A DNA stretch of 64,000 nucleotides from Rhodoplanes sp963840055 (GTDB taxonomy: Bacteria; Pseudomonadota; Alphaproteobacteria; Rhizobiales; Xanthobacteraceae). The notes under the pieces were generated by a model, which did no database searches, had not been told where the DNA came from, and worked only from the letters and a program-made list of their open reading frames with translations. Each line of letters starts with the position of its first letter. The stretch's first letter is position 1. The position numbers were made by a program, and so were the translations under genes. Shown here piece after piece: positions 36,288-46,816 of the stretch. Where the stretch lies: positions 248,001-312,000 of the forward strand of contig CAWIXM010000008.1 in assembly GCA_963840055.1 (NCBI GenBank), read 5' to 3'.

Positions 36288-36911
36288 ATGATCGGCCGGC
36301 CAAAATTCGTGCTCGCCTCGGGTTCGCCCCGACGCCTCACGCTCATCAACCAGGCGGGAATCGAGCCGGACGCGTTGCGACCGGCCGACATCGACGAGGT
36401 GCCAAAACGTGGGGAACTGCCGCGCGCGTGCGCGAACCGGCTCGCCCGCGCCAAGGCGGAGGTCGTTCTCGCCGCCGCGCGTGAGGACCCCGAGCTGCAG
36501 GGGGCTTACATCCTGGCGGCCGACACGGTGGTCGCGGTCGGCCGCCGGATTCTTCCCAAGGCCGAATTGCTGGACGAGGCGGCGCAGTGCCTACGCCTGC
36601 TCTCGGGACGCAACCATCGGGTCCATACCGCTATTTGCCTGGTGACGCCGAACGAGGGCTTCCGCCAGCGGTTGGTGGAGACGCGGGTGCGATTCAAGCG
36701 GCTGTCGGCGGAGGACATCGAGGCTTATCTCGCCTCCGGCGAATGGCGCGGAAAGGCCGGCGGCTATGCCGCGCAGGGGCTGGCCGGCACGTTTATCGTT
36801 AAGATCGTCGGCTCGTATTCGAGCGTCGTCGGCCTGCCGCTCTACGAGACCATGACGATGCTCGCGGGCGAAGGCTACCCGGTGCATTTCGGCTGGCTCA
36901 ACCCGGCCTAA
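36288..36911 (+). CDS. maf: Maf family nucleotide pyrophosphatase
   Basis: Hydrolyses non-canonical or specific nucleoside triphosphates to monophosphates, acting as a house-cleaning enzyme linked to septum formation. The 207-residue protein has the start loop VLASGSPRR (about residue 8), the Asp motif AADTVVAVGRRILPK (about 75) and EWRGKAGGYAAQGLAGTFI (about 150) with catalytic residues, and GSYSSVVGLPLYET at the C-terminus. The start MIGRPKFVLASGS is the first ATG. It lies between infA and yacG. Confidence 0.96.
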   Translation: MIGRPKFVLASGSPRRLTLINQAGIEPDALRPADIDEVPKRGELPRACANRLARAKAEVVLAAAREDPELQGAYILAADTVVAVGRRILPKAELLDEAAQCLRLLSGRNHRVHTAICLVTPNEGFRQRLVETRVRFKRLSAEDIEAYLASGEWRGKAGGYAAQGLAGTFIVKIVGSYSSVVGLPLYETMTMLAGEGYPVHFGWLNPA

Positions 36912-36978
36912 CCGACCGCGGCCCCACTCGACGCTTATCGATCTCGCGCGACGAGTGGAGCGCGCTTAAATAACGGTC

Positions 36979-37197
36979 ATGTCCAATTTATCGGCTCCGG
37001 GATCGACCCGCCGCGGGGTTTGCCCGATCTGCGCCAAGCCTACCGCGGAGCAGTTCAAGCCGTTCTGCTCGCGGCGCTGCGCCGACATCGATCTCAATCG
37101 GTGGCTGTCCGGGGTTTATGCCGTGCCCGCCATCGAGGCGGAGGGCGAATCGGAAATCGAACCGACCGACGACGAATCTCCGCGTCGGCGCGAGTGA
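36979..37197 (+). CDS. yacG: DNA gyrase inhibitor YacG
   Basis: A 72-residue zinc protein that binds GyrB and inhibits gyrase. The four zinc Cys are CPIC (residues 16-19) and FCSRRCADIDLNRWLSG (C33 and C37); the C-terminus is acidic (EGESEIEPTDDES). Length and motifs are normal. It follows maf by 67 bases and ends 208 bases before carB. Confidence 0.95.
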   Translation: MSNLSAPGSTRRGVCPICAKPTAEQFKPFCSRRCADIDLNRWLSGVYAVPAIEAEGESEIEPTDDESPRRRE

Positions 37198-37360
37198 GAC
37201 GAAGAGGGCGCCGGCCCCACATTGGACGAATGGGGAAGGGCGCTCTGCGCCGAGGCTCTGTTATGGATGCCGCGCCCTGCCGGGCTTCCCTCAGCGGCCG
37301 TTATGGGATAAGCATCCCGCGCCGCGCCGGCCCAGGGCGCGCGCATGCGGAGCGGCAGGC

Positions 37361-37384
37361 GGCGCGTGAACGACGCCTTTTTTT
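37361..37384 (+). terminator. Candidate terminator or attenuator just before carB
   Basis: GGCGCGTGAACGACGCC followed by seven T (37378-37384). The stem pairs GGCG(T) with (A)CGCC, with a small bulge. It stops 21 bases before the carB start at 37406, so it is either the terminator of the hisD-yacG unit or an attenuator in the carB leader. Confidence 0.45.
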
Positions 37385-37405
37385 ATGCCCGATTTCGGGA
37401 ACGGA

Positions 37406-40849
<3,444 letters not shown>

Positions 40850-40954
40850 TACAAGGGCGGGCCGAGAACGAGGGTACGGACGAAATCGCCGTGATGGTTG
40901 CGCGCCGGGCATCCGCCGGCTCGCGATCAAAGATTTTTTCTGCCGGAGGAACCG

Positions 40955-41428
40955 ATGGACAAAATACCGATGACGGCCGCCGGTTACGCCGCGCTCGAGC
41001 ATGAGCTGAAGCACTGCCAGCAGGTCGAACGACCTCGCATCATCCAGCAGATTACGGAGGCGCGCTCGCACGGCGATCTCTCGGAGAACGCCGAATACCA
41101 TGCCGCCAAGGAGGCCCAGTCGATCAATGAAGGGCGCATCGCCGAGCTCGAGGATAAGCTCGCGCGCGCCGAGATCATCGACGTGTCCAAGCTGTCCGGA
41201 GAGACCATCAAGTTCGGCGCGACCGTCACCCTGATCGACGAGGATACCGAGAAGAAGACCGTGTGGCAGCTCGTCGGCGAGCCCGAAGCGGACGCCAAGG
41301 CGGGGAAGATCTCGATCGCCTCGCCGCTTGCCCGCGCCCTTGTCGGCAAGAAGAAGGGTGCGCAGGTCGAGGTCGTGACGCCCGGCGGCGCCAAGGCTTA
41401 CGAGGTTCTCAAGGTCGAATGGCGCTAG
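40955..41428 (+). CDS. greA: Transcription elongation factor GreA
   Basis: Rescues arrested RNA polymerase by stimulating transcript cleavage. The 157-residue protein has the N-terminal coiled coil (YAALEHELKHCQQVERPRI, then EARSHGDLSENAEYHAAKE with the tip acidic pair D/E) and the C-terminal FKBP-like domain ending AKAYEVLKVEWR. The frame opens at 40898, but ATG 40955 is preceded by GGAGGAACCG. It follows carB by 105 bases, a common alphaproteobacterial order. The stop codon TAG lies inside the end of a dispersed repeat. Confidence 0.96.
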   Translation: MDKIPMTAAGYAALEHELKHCQQVERPRIIQQITEARSHGDLSENAEYHAAKEAQSINEGRIAELEDKLARAEIIDVSKLSGETIKFGATVTLIDEDTEKKTVWQLVGEPEADAKAGKISIASPLARALVGKKKGAQVEVVTPGGAKAYEVLKVEWR

Positions 41429-41529
41429 CGCATTTTCCGGCCAGGTGAAAACCGGTTCGCCGCAGAAAATGCCATCACTAAAGGACAACTGCGACGAGCT
41501 CCAATTCCACCGGATCGGAATTCGCCGAG
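41425..41529 (-). repeat. Double-hairpin dispersed repeat, copy 3 (reverse)
   Basis: Begins CTAGCGCATTTTCCGG and ends CGGATCGGAATTCGCC, in reverse orientation relative to copy 1. It fills the gap between convergent greA and lrp, and its first TAG is the greA stop. The EcoRI-site arm is degraded on the far side (TTCGCCGAG instead of TTCGCTCTAG). Confidence 0.8.
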
Positions 41530-41530
41530 T

Positions 41531-42001
41531 TCACGCCGGGTCGGCCTCGAGCGGAACGGTCGGCGCGTCCTTGGAATTGCGCAGCGTCAGCGAAGTCTTC
41601 ACGTTGCGCACATGAGGCGCGGCCGTAAGCTCGACCACGAGCGCCTGAAAAGCGGCGAGATTGGGCGCAACGCATTTTAACAGGAAATCGATCTCGCCCG
41701 AGAGCATCCAGCATTCCCGCACGAACAGCTGGCCGCGCACGAAAGCCTCGAATGCGGCGAGATCGGGTTCGGCTTGGCTCGCGAGGTGGACCATGGCGAA
41801 AGCGGTGACCTCGTAGCCGAGCGCTTTCGCATCGAGCAGCGCCCGGTAGCCGGTGATGAAGCCGGCCTCTTCCAGCGCCCGCACGCGCCGAAGGCAAGGC
41901 GGGGGCGACATGCCGACGCGGCGCGCGAGCTCCACGTTCGACACCCGGCCATCGTCTTGAAGCTCCCTCAGAATTTGGCGGTCAATGGCGTCGGGACGCA
42001 T
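41531..42001 (-). CDS. Lrp/AsnC family transcriptional regulator
   Basis: A 156-residue regulator with an N-terminal winged HTH (DAIDRQILRELQDDGRVSNVELARRVGMSPPPCLRRVRALEEAGFI) and a C-terminal RAM ligand domain (VTAFAMVHLASQAEPDLAAFEAFV, ECWMLSGEIDFLLKCVAPNLAAF). It binds DNA as a multimer and responds to amino acids. ATG 42001 is chosen from the family start. It is divergent from trxB with a 242-base shared control region, an arrangement widely kept in alphaproteobacteria, so it probably regulates trxB and itself. Confidence 0.9.
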   Translation of the reverse strand: MRPDAIDRQILRELQDDGRVSNVELARRVGMSPPPCLRRVRALEEAGFITGYRALLDAKALGYEVTAFAMVHLASQAEPDLAAFEAFVRGQLFVRECWMLSGEIDFLLKCVAPNLAAFQALVVELTAAPHVRNVKTSLTLRNSKDAPTVPLEADPA

Positions 42002-42243
42002 GGACACGAAGAATCTCCGCGGGGATTGGGAAACAAGCAAGCTTTACACGACAACGCGCATCGCGGAAATAATATTGCGCGCCCTGACGCTCAGCTTCAG
42101 CCGGGGGAAAAGCGCAGACTAAGGGTTGCACAGCTTGCATAGCTTTTCTCGCATTCGCTAAATAGCGCGGGTTCGCGCCCGCGCCGGCCGATCGTGGGCT
42201 GCGGGCATCGATTTGATTGGATTGGCTGTTCGGACGGAATGAC

Positions 42244-43212
42244 ATGGGGAAACCCATCCACGCCAAGGTCGTGATCGTCGGCTCCGGCCCTGCCGGCTAT
42301 ACCGCTGCGATCTATGCTGCGCGCGCCATGCTGGAGCCGCTCCTCATCCAAGGCATCCAGCCCGGCGGCCAGCTCACCATCACCACCGATGTGGAGAACT
42401 ATCCGGGCTTCGCCGAGGTGATCCAGGGTCCATGGTTGATGGAAGAGATGCAGAAACAGGCGGCCCATGTCGGCGCCGGGCTTGTCGCCGATCATGTGAC
42501 GAGCCTCGATCTCGGGCGACGGCCGTTCCGCATAGGTTGCGATTCCGGCGATGTCTATCTTGCGGAGACGGTCATCCTCGCGACCGGCGCCCAGGCGCGC
42601 TGGCTCGGGCTTGCGTCCGAACAGGCCTTCAAGGGCTTCGGGGTGTCGGCTTGCGCCACCTGCGACGGCTTCTTTTATCGGAACAAGGAGGTCGTGGTGG
42701 TGGGCGGCGGCAATACCGCGATCGAGGAGGCCCTGTTCCTTACCAATTTCGCCTCCAAGGTAACGGTCGTGCATCGCCGCGACGCGTTTCGCGCCGAACG
42801 CATCCTGCAGGACCGATTGTTCAAGAACCCGAAAATCTCAGTCGTGTGGGACAGCGTGGTCGAGGAGATCACCGGCAGGGATGATCCGCGCCGGGTCGTT
42901 GGGATCACTCTTAAGAACGTTAAGACAGGCGCCCAGTCCACGCTCGACTGCGACGGCGTCTTCATCGCCATTGGCCACGCGCCGGCGACCGAACTGGTCG
43001 TTGGCCAACTCGAGATGAAGCCGTCCGGCTATGTTAAAGTCGCGCCGTTTTCGACCGCGACTTCGGTGCCTGGCGTATTCGCCGCAGGCGACGTCGCTGA
43101 CGAAATCTACCGCCAAGCAGTGACCGCGGCCGGCATGGGCTGCATGGCCGCCCTTGAGGCGGAACGCTTTATCGCGGCGCAAACGGAGGCCGGCGCCGCA
43201 GCGGCGGAATAG
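42244..43212 (+). CDS. trxB: Thioredoxin-disulfide reductase
   Basis: Reduces thioredoxin with NADPH through FAD. The 322-residue protein has the FAD site VIVGSGPAGYTAAIYAARAML (residues 9-29), the redox motif CATC near residue 139, the NADPH fold VVVGGGNTAIEEALFL, and FAAGDVADEIYRQAVTAAGMGCMAALEAERF at the C-terminus. The frame opens at 42217; ATG 42244 (MGKPIHAKVVIVGSG) is the usual start. It is divergent from the Lrp gene and followed by a LysR gene 115 bases later. Confidence 0.97.
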   Translation: MGKPIHAKVVIVGSGPAGYTAAIYAARAMLEPLLIQGIQPGGQLTITTDVENYPGFAEVIQGPWLMEEMQKQAAHVGAGLVADHVTSLDLGRRPFRIGCDSGDVYLAETVILATGAQARWLGLASEQAFKGFGVSACATCDGFFYRNKEVVVVGGGNTAIEEALFLTNFASKVTVVHRRDAFRAERILQDRLFKNPKISVVWDSVVEEITGRDDPRRVVGITLKNVKTGAQSTLDCDGVFIAIGHAPATELVVGQLEMKPSGYVKVAPFSTATSVPGVFAAGDVADEIYRQAVTAAGMGCMAALEAERFIAAQTEAGAAAAE

Positions 43213-43327
43213 GCAGGACTAAACCTCATAAGAGGCGTCTGCTCCGAGCTTGATCCGGGTTGGGAAACGCAACGCGACCGGGACGCGGTAGCACGCGACG
43301 ACGGGACTGGATTTCGACTGGACGATC

Positions 43328-44224
43328 ATGGATTGGGACAAGCTTAAGATATTCCACGCCGCCGCCGAGGCCGGGAGCTTTACCCGTGCCGGCGAACAGC
43401 TCGGACTGTCGCAATCGGCGGTGTCGCGGCAGGTCAGCGCGCTGGAACAGGACCTCTCGGTCATGCTGTTCCACCGCCATGCCCGCGGCCTGATCCTCAC
43501 CGAGCAGGGCGAATTGCTGTTCCGCACCGCGCACGACGTATTCACCCAGCTCGAGGCGGCGCGCATCAAGCTCGCCGACAGCCGTGAGCGGCCGACCGGC
43601 GAACTCAAGGTCACCACCACCACGGGAATTGGCGTACACTGGCTGACGCCCAAGCTCGGCGAATTCACCGACCTTTATCCCGACATCAGGCTGACCCTCA
43701 TCACCACCGACGAAGAGCTCGACCTCAGCATGCGCTACGCCGATGTTGCGATCCGGCTGCGTCAGCCGACGCAGCCGGATCTGATTCAGCGCAAGCTTTT
43801 TTCCGTTCACTTTCATGCCTATGCCGCGCCGGAATATCTCCAGCGTTTCGGCACGCCACATTCGTTCGAGGATCTCGACAGCCACCGCCTGCTGATCCTC
43901 GGGGGCACCGATGTGCCGCCCAACCTTCAGGATACGCGCTGGTTGCTGTCGGGAGCGGGTCGCGACGGCAAGGAACCGCGGACGCCCCACCTCGTCATCA
44001 CCAACATCTTGGGAATTCTCCGCGCCTGTCAGCGCGGGATCGGAATTGCGCTTCTGCCCGACTACATCGTGGAGGAGGACGGCGGGCTGATCCAGCTGTT
44101 CAGCCAGGATTCAAAAATCTCCTTGGACGCCTACTTCGTCTATCCGGAAGAGTTGAAGTCGGTCTCTCGGGTGCAGGTTTTTCGCGACTTCCTGGTCAGC
44201 AAAGCGCAGCGCTGGCGCTATTGA
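43328..44224 (+). CDS. LysR family transcriptional regulator
   Basis: A 298-residue regulator with an N-terminal HTH (LKIFHAAAEAGSFTRAGEQLGLSQSAVSRQVSALEQDLSVMLFHRH) and a C-terminal periplasmic-binding-like sensor domain (LKVTTTTGIGVHWLTPKLGEFTDLYPDIRLTLI). It lies downstream of trxB, as in related genomes. The inducer and target genes are unknown; a thiol or redox signal is a guess from context. Confidence 0.92.
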   Translation: MDWDKLKIFHAAAEAGSFTRAGEQLGLSQSAVSRQVSALEQDLSVMLFHRHARGLILTEQGELLFRTAHDVFTQLEAARIKLADSRERPTGELKVTTTTGIGVHWLTPKLGEFTDLYPDIRLTLITTDEELDLSMRYADVAIRLRQPTQPDLIQRKLFSVHFHAYAAPEYLQRFGTPHSFEDLDSHRLLILGGTDVPPNLQDTRWLLSGAGRDGKEPRTPHLVITNILGILRACQRGIGIALLPDYIVEEDGGLIQLFSQDSKISLDAYFVYPEELKSVSRVQVFRDFLVSKAQRWRY

Positions 44225-44417
44225 GCGCTTGGGGGCGGTGCGCGTGACCTTATTCATTTCTGCATAGGAGGCATGAGAAAATGCCAGTTGTGCAGCGCTA
44301 AATTTGTTTCATTGTATAAATACAGTTGGCTTGTTGTTTTTATCTCCCGAATTCGCACAACGCGTAGCCGACTGTCCCTCTGGAAGGTGGTGTCGGTCCT
44401 CAAGATTGACACAACTG
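44225..44417 (+). other. AT-richer intergenic region upstream of a strong terminator
   Basis: Bases 44273-44345 are clearly less GC-rich than surroundings (TTTGTTTCATTGTATAAATACAG lies here) and contain a TATAAA-like box at 44317-44322. The interval ends with the hairpin terminator at 44418. It could be the 3' end of the LysR transcript or a small RNA of about 90 bases; sequence alone does not decide. The open frames in it show no protein family. Confidence 0.25.
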
Positions 44418-44445
44418 CGCCGGGCCGAAAGGTCCGGCGTTTTTT
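44418..44445 (+). terminator. Rho-independent terminator
   Basis: Nine-base stem CGCCGGGCC / GGTCCGGCG (one G-U pair) closed by a GAAA tetraloop and followed by six T. It lies 194 bases after the LysR stop codon. It is the clearest intrinsic terminator in the window. Confidence 0.8.
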
Positions 44446-44467
44446 GTGTGCCGCATCAACATTCGGT

Positions 44468-44572
44468 TAGAGCGAATTCCGTTCCGTTGGAATCGGAACT
44501 CGCTCTAATTGTCCTTGAGTGGTCGCATTTTCTGCGGCGAACCGGTTTCCACTTCGCCGGAAAATGCGCTAG
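44468..44572 (+). repeat. Double-hairpin dispersed repeat, copy 4
   Basis: TAGAGCGAATTCCGTTCCGT at the left end and GCCGGAAAATGCGCTAG at the right, the same orientation as copy 1. It lies between the LysR terminator and the 3' end of convergent msrP, 33 bases from the msrP stop. Confidence 0.87.
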
Positions 44573-44604
44573 TGCGTTGGAAATCCAAGCCTGTTCCAGC
44601 CGTA

Positions 44605-45573
44605 TCACGCCCATAGCCGTTCGCGCTCCAGCCCCTTGTAGAGCTGCGCGACATATTCGCCGTAACCGTTGAACAATTGTGTCGGTCGCCGCTCGCCCGT
44701 GCCGAGCAGGCTCTCACTCGCCTGGCTCCAGCGCGGGTGGGGCACGGCGGGATTGACGTTCGCCCAGAAGCCGTACTCGCTCCCCTGCAACTGCTCCCAG
44801 AAGCCCTTCGGCCGCTCGGAGGTAAAGGTGAAGCGCACGATCGACTTGATCGACTTGAAGCCGTACTTCCAAGGCACCGCAAGCCGCAGCGGCGCACCCA
44901 TCGATTTCGGCGCCGGCTTGCCGTAGGCGCCGGTGACGAGGAAGGCCAGCTCGTTCGTGGCCTCGGCCAGGGTCAGCCCTTCGATGTAAGGCCAGGGATA
45001 CCAGGTTTGCCGTTGGCCGGAGGCGGTGGACGGGTCGAGGAACGTCTCCATCCGCACATAGGTTGCCGACGACAGCGGTTTTGCCAATTCGACCAGCTTG
45101 GCGAAGGGAAAGCCCGACCAGGGAACGGCCATCGCCCAAGCCTCGACGCAGCGATGGCGGTAGAGGCGTTCCTCCAGCGGCATCCGCTTCAGGAGGTCGT
45201 CGATGCCGATCTCCATCGGCTTTTCCACCAAGCCATCCAGCTTGATCGTCCACGGCCTGATCCTCAGCGCGCGGGCCGCGCGTGAAATTGTCTTGGAGGA
45301 GCCGAACTCGTAAAAGTTGTTGTAGGTAGTGTTGATTGCCTCGGCGGTGATCGGACGGTCGAGCGCGTATTTGGCGTTGCGTTTGAGGGGGTAGATCGAG
45401 GCGGTCGGGTCGGGAAGGTCGGAACGGCGCTGGGCCTCGGCCGAACCGGGGACAAGCGCGGCCGCGGCGACAGCACCGGCGCCAGCCAGCACGCTGCGTC
45501 GATTGAAGAACAAATGTTCCGTCGTCGCCTCGCGCTCGGGCAGTTCCCACCCACGGCGATGGATCACGTGCAT
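44605..45573 (-). CDS. msrP: Protein-methionine-sulfoxide reductase catalytic subunit MsrP
   Basis: Periplasmic molybdopterin enzyme that repairs oxidised methionines in envelope proteins. The 322-residue protein has a Tat signal with twin Arg (FFNRRSVLAGAGAVAAAALVPG, residues 22-43) and the YNNFYEFGSSK region. The Mo-binding Cys lies in YRHRCVEAWAMAVPWSG (about residue 142), followed by PWKYGFKSIKSIVRFTF near 240 and a C-terminal WxQASE segment. The ATG has GGAGGAA upstream. The usual partner msrQ, a heme membrane protein that feeds it electrons, is not adjacent on either side. Confidence 0.94.
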   Translation of the reverse strand: MHVIHRRGWELPEREATTEHLFFNRRSVLAGAGAVAAAALVPGSAEAQRRSDLPDPTASIYPLKRNAKYALDRPITAEAINTTYNNFYEFGSSKTISRAARALRIRPWTIKLDGLVEKPMEIGIDDLLKRMPLEERLYRHRCVEAWAMAVPWSGFPFAKLVELAKPLSSATYVRMETFLDPSTASGQRQTWYPWPYIEGLTLAEATNELAFLVTGAYGKPAPKSMGAPLRLAVPWKYGFKSIKSIVRFTFTSERPKGFWEQLQGSEYGFWANVNPAVPHPRWSQASESLLGTGERRPTQLFNGYGEYVAQLYKGLERERLWA

Positions 45574-45669
45574 GCTGCGTTCCTCCGAATCTCGGCGACC
45601 AAGCTCTACTAGTCATATACGTAGGGAATGGGACGTTTGTTTCTGATCATTTCCGATCGCCCGCGCCTC

Positions 45670-45948
45670 TGCGTAGATGATCTGATGGTGAGAGAGGCGG
45701 CGTTGCTCTACGAGGCGGGACGCGACTGCGGCGCCGAGGCGAACTTGGCCAAGCTGCTCGCAGCCGATGCGTCCTGGGCCGCCGCCGACATGTGCGTCCA
45801 AACCCATGGCGGTTTCGGCTTTGCCGAGGATTTCGACATCAAGCGCAAGTTTCGCGAAACGCGGCTCTACCAGGTGGCGCCGATCTCGACCAATCTCATC
45901 CTCTCCTATCTCGCCGAGCACGTGCTCGGTCTGCCGCGCTCCTATTGA
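45670..45948 (+). pseudogene. Acyl-CoA dehydrogenase, C-terminal remnant
   Basis: In-frame sequence (readable from an ATG at 45628, but homologous only from about 45670) matches the last 85 residues of acyl-CoA dehydrogenases: ALLYEAGRDCGAEANLAKLL, MCVQTHGGFGFAEDFDIKRK, FRETRLYQVAPISTNLIL and EHVLGLPRSY. The N-terminal and middle domains with the FAD and substrate sites are absent, and upstream sequence is the msrP promoter side. It is therefore a gene fragment left by a deletion or rearrangement, not a working enzyme. Confidence 0.8.
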
Positions 45949-45993
45949 GCTTCGGCGCGACACAGCCGCATCCTTCTCGCGAGCGAGGCTCGT

Positions 45994-46098
45994 TAGAGCG
46001 AATTCCGTTCCAATCGAATCGGAATTCGCTCTGGTTTTCCTTGAGTGGTCGCATTTTCTGCGGCGAACCGGCCCCCACTTCGCCGGAAAATGCTCTAG
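45994..46098 (+). repeat. Double-hairpin dispersed repeat, copy 5
   Basis: TAGAGCGAATTCCGTTCCAA to CGCCGGAAAATGCTCTAG, forward orientation. It directly follows the acyl-CoA dehydrogenase remnant, which may mark the repeat as a site of past recombination. Confidence 0.87.
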
Positions 46099-46396
46099 GA
46101 CGTTGCAGCGATCACGGCATCCCGCGAATTCCGGCGGCGCACCGTCGGGTGGCGGGCCCGCAACTTGCTCGACCCGCCACATGGTGAGGCAATTCGCCGC
46201 AATGCTTCCCTATCGCTTAACAACGGCGAGCGTCGGAAGCTTTCAAAAATCGGCGCGGTGAAGGTCTTTCAGCCGCGCGCGATTTTTGCTGACCTAAAGA
46301 ACAAAGAAAATGCCAGGGATGTTCCAGAGCCCACGCAGCTTGGCGGCATGGTTGCGTGCGTGCGCCGCGAACGCCTGGCGATAACGGGAGGAACCG
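46099..46396. other. Upstream region of the response-regulator operon
   Basis: No gene recognised. Bases 46240-46310 contain an A/T-rich stretch (GCTGACCTAAAGAACAAAGAAAATG) ahead of the response regulator; no convincing -35/-10 pair. The promoter of the 46.4-52.0 kb unit should lie here. Confidence 0.3.
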
Positions 46397-46816
46397 ATGC
46401 CGCATAGCGTGCTCGTGGTCGATGACGAGGCCAATATCCTCCTGTCACTCGAGTTCCTGATGAAGAAGGCCGGCTATGACGTCCGCACCGCGCGCGACGG
46501 CGAGGAGGCGCTCGCGGAAATGCAGAAAGCGCGCCCCGACCTCGTGCTGCTGGACGTTATGATGCCCAAACGCAATGGCTTCGACGTTTGCGAAATCATC
46601 CGAGCCAATCCGGAATGGAAGGACGTCCGCATCATCATGCTGACGGCCAAGGGGCGCGACGTGGAGCGCGAAAAGGGCCTGGCGGTCGGCGCCGACGACT
46701 ACATCACCAAACCGTTCTCGACGCGGGAGGTGGTGGAACGCGTGGGTGGATGGCTTGCCGGTGCCCGCAGTTCGGCCGAAGGAAACGGCAAACCATGCGA
46801 GCGTCCGGCGCCGTAG
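46397..46816 (+). CDS. Single-domain response regulator
   Basis: A 139-residue receiver domain with a short Pro/Gly-rich tail and no output domain. The phosphorylation pocket is intact: D9/D10 (VVDDE), acceptor D53 (LLDVMMP), T83 (MLTAK) and K105 (TKPF). It should dock to a histidine kinase and act by protein contact rather than DNA binding. It starts after GGAGGAACC, and its 3' end overlaps the next gene by 22 bases, so it is coupled to the PAS/exonuclease fusion. The intact kinase encoded 2.4 kb downstream is the likely phosphodonor. Confidence 0.93.
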   Translation: MPHSVLVVDDEANILLSLEFLMKKAGYDVRTARDGEEALAEMQKARPDLVLLDVMMPKRNGFDVCEIIRANPEWKDVRIIMLTAKGRDVEREKGLAVGADDYITKPFSTREVVERVGGWLAGARSSAEGNGKPCERPAP

